In this document: positions 1-8,918 of the stretch, piece by piece
Position numbering within the stretch: the stretch's first letter is position 1
Layout: every line of letters starts with the position of its first letter
Source of the DNA: Roseobacter sp.
GTDB lineage: Bacteria; Pseudomonadota; Alphaproteobacteria; Rhodobacterales; Rhodobacteraceae
Direction of reading: 5' to 3'
DNA: 64,000 bases
Assembly: GCA_015665415.1 (NCBI GenBank)
Contig: JADFAE010000006.1
Coordinates: forward strand, 1 to 64,000
Program-made: the position numbers and the translations under genes
Notes under the pieces: model-generated
Database searches by the model: none
Seen by the model: only the letters and a program-made list of their open reading frames with translations
What the model was told of the DNA's origin: nothing

Positions 1-956
<956 letters not shown>

Positions 957-1071
957 TTACTGCGCGCCCCGGAGCGGGTGTCGCGCGGAAATACAAATGG
1001 GTCAACGCGGACCAAGAGCCCCCGTTCTGGTGTCTGCGGATTGCCTTACCCGAAAGCGCGCGGCAGGCCAA

Positions 1072-1608
1072 TCACAGTTTTCGGGTATAGGTCCAGGTTG
1101 GAACATTGGCATTGCGGCTGACAGAGAAGGTCTCGGCATCGCCCAGATATTCAAAGCCGCAATGGATCAGCACCCGCGCCGAGGCCGGATTATCCTGAAA
1201 AACGGAGGCAAACATCGCCGCATTCTTCAACGGGTTGGCCGTAACCAGGGCTTCCAGCGCTTCCGAGGCCAGTCCGGTGTTCCAAAACAGAGGTGCAATC
1301 CAGAAGTGGACTTCGGACTGATTGCGGTCCATCCGCTTGAGACTGATGATCCCTTTCAGCTCTTCGCCCCCATCGGGCGTTCCATCGATGGCCCAGACAT
1401 CTTCGTCGCGCGCCTCTGCCATGGTACGCGCAACATAGGCCTCGATGGCGCCCGGCGGCATCGGATGTGGGATGGAGCTGGTCATCCGTGCCACGCGCTC
1501 ATCACTGGTATAATGCGAAATCAAACCACTGTCAGAGTCGCGCAATGGGCGCAGCACAAATCGGCTGGCTTCAATAACCGGCTGATTGTTCACAAGATCC
1601 AGACTCAT
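1072..1608 (-). CDS. GNAT family N-acetyltransferase (RimJ/RimL-like)
   Basis: 178-residue acetyl-CoA-dependent acyltransferase of the RimJ/RimL type. The N-terminal part has the beta1 pattern SRFVLRPLRDSD. The middle has the strand pair EVHFWIAPLFWNTGLASEAL, the acetyl-CoA-binding loop region, and near the C-terminus comes NPASARVLIHCGF, the typical beta5-alpha5 segment. The substrate cannot be told; proteins of this type acetylate ribosomal N-termini or small amines. It lies between rpmA and obg, 124 bp before obg, and behind the rpmA terminator, so it probably has its own promoter and may be co-transcribed with obg. Confidence 0.85.
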   Translation of the reverse strand: MSLDLVNNQPVIEASRFVLRPLRDSDSGLISHYTSDERVARMTSSIPHPMPPGAIEAYVARTMAEARDEDVWAIDGTPDGGEELKGIISLKRMDRNQSEVHFWIAPLFWNTGLASEALEALVTANPLKNAAMFASVFQDNPASARVLIHCGFEYLGDAETFSVSRNANVPTWTYTRKL

Positions 1609-1796
1609 ATCTCTGCTCCTTCTCGCAAAGAGATCGAAGAATTGGGCTCACACGATATAAAGGCACGAAAACCTGACTTTTGAAGGGCACCCGGCAAAGG
1701 CAGGGGTCACATTCCAAAGAGCGCCCAACCAAGGGCCGCAGAAACTTCGTAGCAAGAAATCTTTAAGAACCAAGTATAGCGGCGCAAAAGCACCAC

Positions 1797-1830
1797 AAAA
1801 AGAAAAGGGGACCGGCTATTGCCGATCCCC
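1797..1830 (-). terminator. intrinsic terminator of rplU-rpmA
   Basis: On the minus strand a 10-bp stem GGGGATCGGC / GCCGGTCCCC (one G-T pair) with an AATA loop is followed by a T-rich run (complement of 1797-1806). It lies 28 bases after the rpmA stop codon and separates the ribosomal genes from the GNAT-obg unit. Confidence 0.85.
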
Positions 1831-1858
1831 TCGTTGTTCATAACCTTGTGGGGTCGGT

Positions 1859-2128
1859 TTACTCAGCGGCCTCCGCCACTGGGAGAACCGATACAAAGGT
1901 GCGGCCTTTCAGGCCTTTGTGGAACTTCACAGCACCATCCGCAGTTGCAAAGATGGTGTGATCTTTGCCCAGGCCTACGCCCTCGCCCGGCCAAAATTTG
2001 GTCCCGCGCTGACGAATGATGATGTTGCCTGCGATGGCCGCTTGGCCACCATAGAGTTTCACGCCGAGGCGGCGACCCGCTGAGTCGCGGCCGTTACGGG
2101 AGGAACCACCAGCTTTTTTATGTGCCAT
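1859..2128 (-). CDS. rpmA: 50S ribosomal protein L27
   Basis: 89-residue L27 of the large ribosomal subunit, whose N-terminal tail reaches the peptidyl-transferase centre. The start [16 protein letters not shown] and the internal [15 protein letters not shown] match the family closely, and the length is normal. There is no N-terminal presequence of the Firmicutes type, so no Prp cleavage is expected. It follows rplU by 11 bases and ends at a strong intrinsic terminator. Confidence 0.98.
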   Translation of the reverse strand: MAHKKAGGSSRNGRDSAGRRLGVKLYGGQAAIAGNIIIRQRGTKFWPGEGVGLGKDHTIFATADGAVKFHKGLKGRTFVSVLPVAEAAE

Positions 2129-2139
2129 TCTGTCTCTCC

Positions 2140-2691
2140 TTAGCCTTTAGCCAGATCTTTGGCCTGTTCAACCCATTCGGGCTTCACTTTGACCGCTTCG
2201 ATACCAGCAATGTCGTCTTCCGACAAGGCTGCGATCTGGGCAAAGCTGGTCAGGCCAGCTTCGTTCAGCTTTTTGGCGGCGGCAGGGCCTACACCAGTCA
2301 GCTGGGTCAGATCGTCAGAACCCGCAGCGGCAGCCGGTGCGGCTTTGGCGGCGGCTTTCGGCGCTGCTTTGGTAGCACCCGAAGCCAGGATCTCGGTGAT
2401 CTTGATCAAGGTCAGTTTCTGACGGTGACCTTTGGTGCGCTTGGAGGAGTGCTTACGACGACGCTTCACAAAGTGGATCAGCTTTTCGCCTTTGATCTGG
2501 TCGATCACTTCTGCTTTAACAGCAGCGCCATCTACCAGAGGAGCACCAACCACGGGGGCGTCGCCACCGAGCATCAGGACTTCGTCGAACTGGATTGTTT
2601 CGCCAGCATCTGCAGCCAATTTTTCAATGCGGAGGATATCACCCGCCTGAACTTTGTACTGCTTGCCGCCAGTCTTGAGGACCGCAAACAT
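2140..2691 (-). CDS. rplU: 50S ribosomal protein L21 with C-terminal helix-hairpin-helix extension
   Basis: Large-subunit protein L21. The start [14 protein letters not shown] at 2691 is the canonical one; longer in-frame starts upstream are not credible. Residues 1-103 are the L21 core, with the basic [15 protein letters not shown] segment that contacts 23S rRNA. Residues 104-125 are an Ala/Pro/Lys linker, and 126-183 form a helix-hairpin-helix unit ([16 protein letters not shown]). Bacterial L21 is normally about 103 residues, so 80 residues are added. Such tailed L21 proteins are, to my knowledge, typical of Rhodobacterales. First gene of the rplU-rpmA operon. Confidence 0.96.
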   Translation of the reverse strand: MFAVLKTGGKQYKVQAGDILRIEKLAADAGETIQFDEVLMLGGDAPVVGAPLVDGAAVKAEVIDQIKGEKLIHFVKRRRKHSSKRTKGHRQKLTLIKITEILASGATKAAPKAAAKAAPAAAAGSDDLTQLTGVGPAAAKKLNEAGLTSFAQIAALSEDDIAGIEAVKVKPEWVEQAKDLAKG

Positions 2692-2830
2692 ATGCGTGTT
2701 TCCTTTATCAACCGCGTCCTTTGGTCCCCGATCTCGGGCGTTTTGGCCAAGGGCCACCTCGAACAGCGCGCCCCGGATAGGGCGTATTACAAAATGAACC
2801 CGGCTCAGAGAATCCGGGCCGGGATGGCGC

Positions 2831-2859
2831 ATTTGCCCCAACCGACCAGCATCTGTCAA
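2831..2859 (-). promoter_or_regulatory. candidate rplU promoter and leader
   Basis: Reading the minus strand, a perfect TTGACA (complement of 2854-2859) is followed after 17 bases by GCAAAT (complement of 2831-2836), giving a start near 2825 and an rplU leader of about 135 bases. Two short GC hairpins (2769-2784 and 2799-2818) lie in that leader and could be sites of autogenous control. The rest of 2692-3055 holds no gene I can support. Confidence 0.45.
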
Positions 2860-3055
2860 GGCCAGAGTTGCTTTGTCCTGCTGCCTTTGGGCCAGGCCCA
2901 ATATTCCTGAAGGGCATTGCCCCCTTGTTTCAGCCAGACCCATATAGCCACGCCCCGCAATGGCTTTTCAGTTAAAGCTTGATCGAACGACCCTTCACCT
3001 CAATTATAAGCTGAATGCGATCACGATTACCCTTCACCTTCTTTTGCTTCCGGTC

Positions 3056-4309
3056 ATGACATTCAAAGCCAACCTGCATAACCTTTCCAAATCCCCTCTG
3101 TGGGCGGATTGCGCCACGCCAATACATGGCCGTGATCTTATTGGCAGCCTCTATCAATCCCTTTTGCTGGCACCCCAACAATTGCGGGTAAAGCGGTTTG
3201 AAGCAATGTCAGAGAGAGAGCTTTCAGAGCTGGCCCGCATGGCCGGGGAAGGGCTGCAGGCGCAGGGCATTCAATCCTTGCTGCACCCAAGCAAAGAATA
3301 CCTGTTTGAAACCGCCGTTGGCTTGTTGCGCTACTTGGACGAGACCGTAAATGACAGCCCGGAAGTCCTGAATGCCGATGCGCTGCAGAGGCTAAAGTAC
3401 GATGATTATTGGGTTGTTCCCTGCCGTCACCGGAACCACTCCAAACGCGGCCAGATGTTTCGACGGCGCGCTTTAAGGTATCACCATGTCATTCCCAGCC
3501 ACCTGGACGGATTTGAGTGTGTATTGAATATTCATACCGACCTTGCCAGCAGCACCGCGCCAGACCGGCACATGCTCGGCGGTGGGATCTTTCCGGAATT
3601 CAATCTCGCCTCAGAAATACTGGCGGACGGGAAATTCATCGCAACTGGCGCAGAATGTGAAAACCAATGCACTCTCATCGACCACCAATTGGACAGCGCC
3701 AGACAGGCAGACTGCTCTTTGGTGATTTGGCCCGAGTTGACCATGCCGCCCGAAGCGCTGAGTGCGGTCAGCGAATCGCTGGGCAACAATCACCTCAGAA
3801 GCGGGTTGCCTGCGGTAGTTGTTGCGGGGTCCTGGCACAGTGACCAGGATGGGAAGCGCTTCAATCGATGCTCGATCATGGATCGGCGCGGCAGCCCTCT
3901 CTTCATCCAAGACAAGGGACTTTCCTTTTTCGAGCGCAAAGAAACCTCTCCTGAGGAAGCCATAGACGACACCAAAACCATCAACCTGCTCGTCACCGAA
4001 CGCGATGTCATCGGGATCTTCATTTGTCTCGATTACTGTCATTCGGAACGTCTTGAATTCCTGAAAGGTCTTGGCCTTTCGCTTGCCATCGTTCCCTCAA
4101 TGGGCGGCAATTCCACCATGTTCGCCCACCAACAGAACGCCAAGGAGTTGGCCAGAGCCACGGATTTGGAGACAATTGTCGTGCAGCAGGTCCTGGCAAG
4201 CGAATGCGACAAGGTTGGCGGCAGCGGTTTCGTCTGGGCACATTCCTCCCGCGCCCGGGAACATGAACCCGCCCCAACAACAGAACAATTTACAACATTT
4301 CAGCTATAA
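3056..4309 (+). CDS. nitrilase-superfamily (carbon-nitrogen hydrolase) protein with unusual N-terminal half
   Basis: 417 residues from ATG 3056; in-frame ATG 2960 would add 32 unlikely residues. The C-terminal half is a nitrilase fold with all three catalytic positions: Glu227 in WPELTMPP, Lys287 in IQDKGLS and Cys324 in IFICLDYC, spaced as in amidases. The family hydrolyses or condenses amides and nitriles; the substrate here is unknown. Residues 1-215 are longer than the normal lead-in and match nothing I recognise; they include a basic patch around 124-142 (HRNHSKRGQMFRRRALRYHH). There is no signal peptide, so it should be cytoplasmic. It is followed at 79 bases by a winged-helix gene and a small gene, probably functionally linked. 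A nitrilase domain is known fused to reverse transcriptase in DRT1 defence, but no RT is present here. Confidence 0.8.
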   Translation: MTFKANLHNLSKSPLWADCATPIHGRDLIGSLYQSLLLAPQQLRVKRFEAMSERELSELARMAGEGLQAQGIQSLLHPSKEYLFETAVGLLRYLDETVNDSPEVLNADALQRLKYDDYWVVPCRHRNHSKRGQMFRRRALRYHHVIPSHLDGFECVLNIHTDLASSTAPDRHMLGGGIFPEFNLASEILADGKFIATGAECENQCTLIDHQLDSARQADCSLVIWPELTMPPEALSAVSESLGNNHLRSGLPAVVVAGSWHSDQDGKRFNRCSIMDRRGSPLFIQDKGLSFFERKETSPEEAIDDTKTINLLVTERDVIGIFICLDYCHSERLEFLKGLGLSLAIVPSMGGNSTMFAHQQNAKELARATDLETIVVQQVLASECDKVGGSGFVWAHSSRAREHEPAPTTEQFTTFQL

Positions 4310-4344
4310 ACCGGATTCGACATGGAAACTAAACTGTTGTAAAT
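4288..4344. promoter_or_regulatory. 10-bp perfect inverted repeat before the winged-helix gene
   Basis: ATTTACAACA at 4288-4297 is exactly reverse-complementary to TGTTGTAAAT at 4335-4344, with 37 bases between. The left arm lies in the last codons of the nitrilase gene and the right arm 45 bases before the GTG of the next gene. A TATATA-type element follows at 4356-4361. The arms could be two half-operators for the adjacent winged-helix protein. No T-run follows, so it is not an obvious terminator. Confidence 0.45.
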
Positions 4345-4388
4345 CGTTTTCGCGCTATATAGCTTGGTACAAAACATCGGAGCACACC

Positions 4389-5279
4389 GTGGCTGACCTT
4401 CTACATTCACTGGCGAGCGGAGACCTCACTGCCTCCGACGCGCAGGGAGTCCTTGATAAATTCCATCAAGATGGCGGCAATCCCGGGCTTGCATACAATG
4501 CATTTGCCTCCTGGATCTGGCAGACCCTGAACGCGCGCCGGTCGGATGACGATCTGCGAGACTGGCATGGGCTGATGCTGGATGTCGCCTTTCGCGCAGA
4601 ACGGTCCGGCAATGGCAAAATCGCAGAGCGCATTCGCGCCCTGACAGACGTACTCTCCCTCGCGGTGCGGGCCTCCGATCGTCCAAATGCACAGCAGATC
4701 CTGCAGCGAGCGCATGTTCCCGCAATCCTGCGTGTTTTGGCTGACAATGACGGCGCGCCGCTGCAACGCTCCGCCCTGTTGACGCAGACCGGTTTGCAAT
4801 CTGCCAACCTGTCCCGCCTGTTGTCCCTGCTAATTTCCTCTGGGCTGATTAGTCGGTCTCAATCCGGGAAAGAGGCGCTGCTTTCCCTGACTGAAGAAGG
4901 TAGAAAAGCCACCCGTTCCCTGCCCTCTGCCCCCAAGAAAGCCCCCGCACGAAAGGAAAAGGGCGCAACGGTACAGATGAAGGTGCTGCGCGGGTGGCGA
5001 AAACCCAGCGAAGCCTCGGGCAAAGTTGCCTTGCCCCCCATCACGGTGCAGGTCACGCAATTTAGCGCGGCAGCTGCCAAGGCCAATGCGCCGGATGAAG
5101 TGGTTTACTCGGAAACCCCAAACGCGCCCAAGATTCTGTGTTCAGTAAAGGGCGTTGTAGGCAAATCACCCACCACACAGGGCGTGAACCAGACACAATA
5201 CCACTATCAGCAGCCGATCGCGGAATACCCCCTTCTGGTTCAGAAACTTGAAGACAAATGGAGCACCCTTGATGAGTGA
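4389..5279 (+). CDS. winged-helix DNA-binding protein of unknown function
   Basis: 296 residues from GTG 4389, chosen because GGAG lies 6 bases upstream and because the longer frame (from 4071) overlaps the nitrilase gene. Residues about 108-178 look like a MarR-type winged helix: a leading helix ILRVLADNDG, a helix-turn-helix LLTQTGLQSANLSRLLSLLI, then a wing and LSLTEEGRKA. The N-terminal 100 residues are helical and unassigned. The C-terminal part starts with a Lys/Ala/Pro-rich linker (about 180-200) and then an unassigned beta-rich stretch. Its stop overlaps the next gene by 8 bases, indicating translational coupling. It may regulate the cassette through the inverted repeat upstream. Confidence 0.75.
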   Translation: MADLLHSLASGDLTASDAQGVLDKFHQDGGNPGLAYNAFASWIWQTLNARRSDDDLRDWHGLMLDVAFRAERSGNGKIAERIRALTDVLSLAVRASDRPNAQQILQRAHVPAILRVLADNDGAPLQRSALLTQTGLQSANLSRLLSLLISSGLISRSQSGKEALLSLTEEGRKATRSLPSAPKKAPARKEKGATVQMKVLRGWRKPSEASGKVALPPITVQVTQFSAAAAKANAPDEVVYSETPNAPKILCSVKGVVGKSPTTQGVNQTQYHYQQPIAEYPLLVQKLEDKWSTLDE

Positions 5280-5679
5280 TGATCAAAGCATCAGTTTTTC
5301 TCTGAATGGCGTCATCGGGTCCGAATTGCGCGTTGTCGAACTGTCCACACTGCAGCTCGCGACAACAATTGCGCATGACAATGACGGCAACTCCTTTGTT
5401 GTCCCCCTAGCGGATTGGCAAATGGTCGGGCGCTCCATCAAATCCACAGAAGACAGCGCCGACGTCAACTTCGAGGGTCTGTTGCCGCTGGACAATATCG
5501 CCTATCTTATCAACGATATGTGCGAAGAGTTTGAGAACCTTTTGCAGCAATTCGAGCATTATGCTGTGCCCTCGGCACTGAATGCCCAACAGGTGGCAGA
5601 GTGGATGAAACAGGCGGCGCTAAATGCGCAAGCCGCTGCAAAAATCGCAGAGCGGCTCAGCAGTAGTACAGCCAAATAA
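5272..5679 (+). CDS. small acidic protein of unknown function, coupled to the winged-helix gene
   Basis: 135 residues. ATG 5272 overlaps the preceding stop by 8 bases and has GGAG 8 bases upstream; the in-frame TTG at 5248 is less likely. I do not recognise the family. The N-terminal half reads as beta strands (SISFSLNGVIGSELRVVEL) and the C-terminal half as two helices, an acidic one (MCEEFENLLQQFEHY) and an alanine-rich one (MKQAALNAQAAAKIAERL). There is no signal peptide or membrane segment. It is the last gene of the nitrilase cassette and ends 23 bases from the convergent DUF2059 gene. Confidence 0.7.
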   Translation: MSDDQSISFSLNGVIGSELRVVELSTLQLATTIAHDNDGNSFVVPLADWQMVGRSIKSTEDSADVNFEGLLPLDNIAYLINDMCEEFENLLQQFEHYAVPSALNAQQVAEWMKQAALNAQAAAKIAERLSSSTAK

Positions 5680-5702
5680 ACGGCGGCCGCACAGGCCCTG
5701 TG

Positions 5703-6554
5703 TCAGATATCCTCGCCCTGCCCCAGTTCCTGCAGCCTGTAGGCTAGCTCTTCGAAGCGGTTGGCAGTGATTTCATATTGCACCGCGTTCAACAACTCAT
5801 AAACCCGCTGCATCAGGGGTGTCTCCAGGGCTTCGACATAAGATTTGATCTCGCCGTCGCTAAAGCCTTGGTAAACATAGGCTGAAGCCGCCAGATTGGC
5901 CGCCTGCAACGCAAGACGAATCTCCTGCTCCTGATCCTGCTGCATGGCCCGCAGCCCATCCGCATCCAATTGCAATTCGATGATGCCCGCCGCACTGGCG
6001 GCCATCAGAAAGCGAAACTGGATCTGCTGCACCGATTTCACCCCGGTGCCCGCCGCATCGATCGCCCGCCCCATCCGGTTAAACAGCGCAATGCGGTCAC
6101 TGCCGGACTTGACCAGATCAGCGATGATGCGCTGGCCCGCAATCTGTTTGACCTCGTCTTCCTCGATCAGATGGGCTGCATTTTCGGCCACCACCAGCCG
6201 CTGCCCCAGCTCACTGGCATAAAAGTCGGCGGCATGGCCCAAGGCATCCTCCTCCAGTGTCTCGGTCAGAATATCCAAGGCCAGATCCCGCATCTTGGTC
6301 TTGTCAAAAACGCTCTCCGACAGCCGGGACCATTCAGCGCCAAAATCGCTGGCAGACAGGCCCAGCATACTTGGCGCATCGCTTGCAGACAGCGCAATAC
6401 TGTCAAGCGCGACATCAAACCCGGTCACCTCAAGAAAGGCTTCCACCTTGCTGCGCTCGGCCGCCTCTGCCTGCGAGAAGGATGACAGCGTCAGGAATGC
6501 CAGGACCAGCAAGAGCTGTGACAGGTGGTATAAGCGGGTAAAATTCTGTCTCAT
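5703..6554 (-). CDS. secreted DUF2059-family protein
   Basis: 283 residues with an N-terminal signal peptide (hydrophobic LLLVLAFLTLSSFS, probable cleavage after QAEA), so periplasmic or outer-membrane associated. The body is almost entirely helical. The segment around HAADFYASELGQRLVVAEN resembles the DUF2059 helical pair, where a short helix precedes an F-Y-x-S-x-x-G-Q pattern. Function is unknown in the family. It is convergent with the nitrilase cassette and stands alone. No clear Shine-Dalgarno sequence is seen before ATG 6554, so the exact start is less certain. Confidence 0.7.
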   Translation of the reverse strand: MRQNFTRLYHLSQLLLVLAFLTLSSFSQAEAAERSKVEAFLEVTGFDVALDSIALSASDAPSMLGLSASDFGAEWSRLSESVFDKTKMRDLALDILTETLEEDALGHAADFYASELGQRLVVAENAAHLIEEDEVKQIAGQRIIADLVKSGSDRIALFNRMGRAIDAAGTGVKSVQQIQFRFLMAASAAGIIELQLDADGLRAMQQDQEQEIRLALQAANLAASAYVYQGFSDGEIKSYVEALETPLMQRVYELLNAVQYEITANRFEELAYRLQELGQGEDI

Positions 6555-6627
6555 GAATGAAATCTAGGGGAAATCCGCGACCACACAATGAAAAAATGCT
6601 TTTCTCAAAAGAAGTTGAAAATGCCCC

Positions 6628-6656
6628 TTGCACCCTGCCTGTTTCCCCCTTAAATG
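6628..6656 (+). promoter_or_regulatory. candidate promoter of tRNA-Ser
   Basis: TTGCAC at 6628-6633 and TAAATG at 6651-6656 are separated by exactly 17 bases and end 20 bases before the mature tRNA start. Confidence 0.55.
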
Positions 6657-6676
6657 CAGCCCCACCAGACCCCCGC

Positions 6677-6766
6677 GGAGAGGTGCCGGAGTGGTCGAAC
6701 GGGGCGGTCTCGAAAACCGTTGTCCCTTCACGGGGACCCAGGGTTCGAATCCCTGTCTCTCCGCCA
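6677..6766 (+). tRNA. tRNA-Ser(CGA)
   Basis: A 90-base class II tRNA with encoded CCA (6764-6766). The acceptor GGAGAGG pairs with TCTCTCC (one G-T). The anticodon loop CTCGAAA carries CGA at 6711-6713, reading UCG. A long variable arm and the T-arm GGGTTCGAATCCC follow. It is the attachment site of the downstream islet: bases 6705-6766 are repeated at 14215-14276. Confidence 0.97.
6705..6766 (+). repeat. att-like direct repeat, left copy (within tRNA-Ser)
   Basis: Sixty-two bases from the anticodon stem to the CCA recur at 14215-14276 with two differences (6732 G to A, 6761 C to T). This is the usual signature of a tyrosine-integrase element that inserted at a tRNA 3' end and restored the gene. 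Confidence 0.85.
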
Positions 6767-7052
6767 CTACCCCCCCGACCACGAGCCACCTGAAAAGCGA
6801 GAAACTGAGGCAGTCACCTTCGGGTGTTCTTTCCGTTGAACAACAGATGGGTCTGCTCCCAGATAGAGCAAAATGTTTTTTTCGTTTTTCGAGCAATTCG
6901 GCTGGGGTCCATTCTCGCTTTAGAAACAGTCCCTTTCGACCATTAGCTGACGTTTGATTGGTGTCAAATAGTTGCCTCCATAGGAAAATGTGAGGAACAA
7001 CGTGAGCATGGAGAAATGAGACAAGCCAACTGAACGTGCTCCTTGTTCACAC

Positions 7053-7901
7053 CTATAAATTCTCCCATATCCTCCACCCCACTGGCCCCAAATGCTGACC
7101 GGCACGCTTGGTCAAGCAGATCGGCAGGGACAATTCACCAAGGGTCGGCAGGCTTAGAAGGGCTCCGCGAGAAATATCTTTCTCAACCATGTGATCTGGA
7201 AGACGCCCCCAGCCCAATCCAGCCAGGATCAGGTTTTTCTTGGTCGACATGTCAGTGACAAACCACTTCGGCGCCTCTCCCAGCAGCCCTGTGTCCGGCG
7301 CCTTTTCATCGCTGGATTTAACGACCACCTGAGGGTGGCGTCCGAGCTCGGTCTTGCTGACCTGTTCGGGATTCGAACCAAACAGTTCCGGCGACGCCAC
7401 CAATGGAAAGCTCATCTGAGAGATTTGGCGGTAGTCGATAAAAGGGCTGCGTGCCGGGGCTGCGAAGATGGCGATGTCGACCTTTTCAGCCATCAATTGA
7501 CGTTCACCCGAGGCCGTTTCGATCTCCAGGTGCAAGGTGGTCGAGGGAAAATCGCGCTTCAGCTCCTTCAGCAATCTGGCCAGACGCGGAATGGGGAAGT
7601 TGCTGCTAACGCCAATACGCAGCTCGGTCTCCACCTCTCCTTTCAGGTCCCGCACGAAATCTTCGAATTGCTGCGCCTGGCCCAGCAAATGACGGACCTG
7701 CACAAGCAACGCCTTGCCCTCACGTGTCAGCGTCGGGCGATAGGTCGAACGGTCAAAGATTTGGACCTGGTAGAAATCCTCGACCTGCTTGACCGAATAG
7801 GACACGGCAGATCGCGCCTTGTTGAGCTTTTCGCTGGCCAGTTGGAAACTGCCAGTGTCGCAGATCGTGGCAACAACATTGAGATGGTCGAGATTTGTCA
7901 T
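7053..7901 (-). CDS. LysR-family transcriptional regulator
   Basis: 282 residues. The N-terminal winged helix-turn-helix (residues 1-60; TGSFQLASEKLNKARSAVSYSVKQ) is typical LysR, followed by the linker helix and a periplasmic-binding-like effector domain (ELRIGVSSNFPIPRLARLL, then KVDIAIF). It is divergent from the haloalkane dehalogenase gene with 99 bases between the starts, so it very probably controls that operon. The protein is slightly shorter than the usual 295-305 residues at its C-terminus. The inducer is unknown. Confidence 0.88.
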   Translation of the reverse strand: MTNLDHLNVVATICDTGSFQLASEKLNKARSAVSYSVKQVEDFYQVQIFDRSTYRPTLTREGKALLVQVRHLLGQAQQFEDFVRDLKGEVETELRIGVSSNFPIPRLARLLKELKRDFPSTTLHLEIETASGERQLMAEKVDIAIFAAPARSPFIDYRQISQMSFPLVASPELFGSNPEQVSKTELGRHPQVVVKSSDEKAPDTGLLGEAPKWFVTDMSTKKNLILAGLGWGRLPDHMVEKDISRGALLSLPTLGELSLPICLTKRAGQHLGPVGWRIWENL

Positions 7902-8000
7902 GGTCTAATTTTATGACGGAGTTGTTCGGAAAGCTATGCTTTTTCCTGACGTTCTGCGGGCGTATTTCGATGTCAGACGACTGAAACACGGACATCCGAC

Positions 8001-8918
8001 ATGACCAACGCAACCATCTCTGCCGACTACCCTTTCCCCTCGCGGTTTGTCGAGGTGATGGGCAGCCAGATCCACTATGTGGAAGACGGCGCCGGCGATC
8101 CCATACTCTTCATCCATGGCAACCCAGCCTCTTCTTATATCTGGCGCAACATCATTCCCCATGTCACGCCGCATGCCCGTGCCATTGCAGTGGACCTGAT
8201 CGGGTTCGGCAAGTCCGACAAGCCCGACATTTCTTACGGCTTCGATGACAGTTACGCCTATCTCGAAGGGTTCATCGAGGCTTTGGGTCTGACCAATATC
8301 ACCCTTGTGGTGCAGGATTAGGGCTATGGCCTGGGGTTTCACTACGCCAATCAGCACCGTGACAAGATCAAGGGCATCGTCTTCATGGAGGCGATGCATC
8401 GCGAGATCGACTTTGCCGCCATGGCTTGCAGCGACAAGATGCTGATGCGTATGATCCGAGCGCCCTTTGCCAGCTGGCTGATGCTTGGCGTCATGAACAG
8501 TTTCGTGAAGCGAATGCTGCCCGATTGGATCAAGCGCGATCTGAGCCAACAGGAAATGGCCGCCTACCTCGCACCGTTTCCCACGGTCAAAAACCGCAAG
8601 CCGGTTTACGTTTTCCCGCGCGACGTGCCGGTGATGGGTAAGCCCGAGCATATCTCTCGCGCGGTGGCGGATTATTCCAAATGGCTCACGGAAACCCCCA
8701 TTCCGAAGCTGTTTTTCCACGCCGATCCCGGCGTATTGATCCGCCAGAAAGATGTGGTCTGGATCAAAGAGAACTTTCCAAACCTGACCAGTGTCGATCT
8801 GGGGGAAGGCCTGCACTTTCTGCAAGAGGATTACCCACATGAGATCGGACGCGCCCTGGCCGATTGGTATCGGCCCCTGGAAATCACCCAATTCAAAGGA
8901 GAACGTCATGCCGTATGA
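8001..8918 (+). pseudogene. haloalkane dehalogenase interrupted by an in-frame TAG at the halide-binding Trp position
   Basis: The frame reads as one 305-codon alpha/beta-hydrolase of the haloalkane dehalogenase family, with TAG at 8319-8321. Upstream are [13 protein letters not shown] (oxyanion region) and LVVQD, whose Asp106 is the nucleophile. The TAG is codon 107, where this family has the halide-binding Trp (one base from TGG). After it the frame continues with GYGLGFHYA, Glu130 in FMEAM and His272 in LHFLQED, the same numbering as Rhodococcus DhaA, so nothing else seems decayed. As read, no active enzyme can form; internal ATG 8385 could start only a C-terminal piece. It overlaps the next start by 11 bases. 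It could be a recent nonsense mutation or a sequencing error. Confidence 0.85.

Noticed and set aside
4071-4388. N-terminal extension of the winged-helix gene
   Set aside because: Overlaps the nitrilase gene and is Pro/Trp/Ser-rich without pattern; GTG 4389 has a good ribosome site.
8319-8321. TAG read as pyrrolysine or suppressed codon
   Set aside because: The position is the family Trp, one base from TGG, and nothing else suggests amber recoding in this organism.
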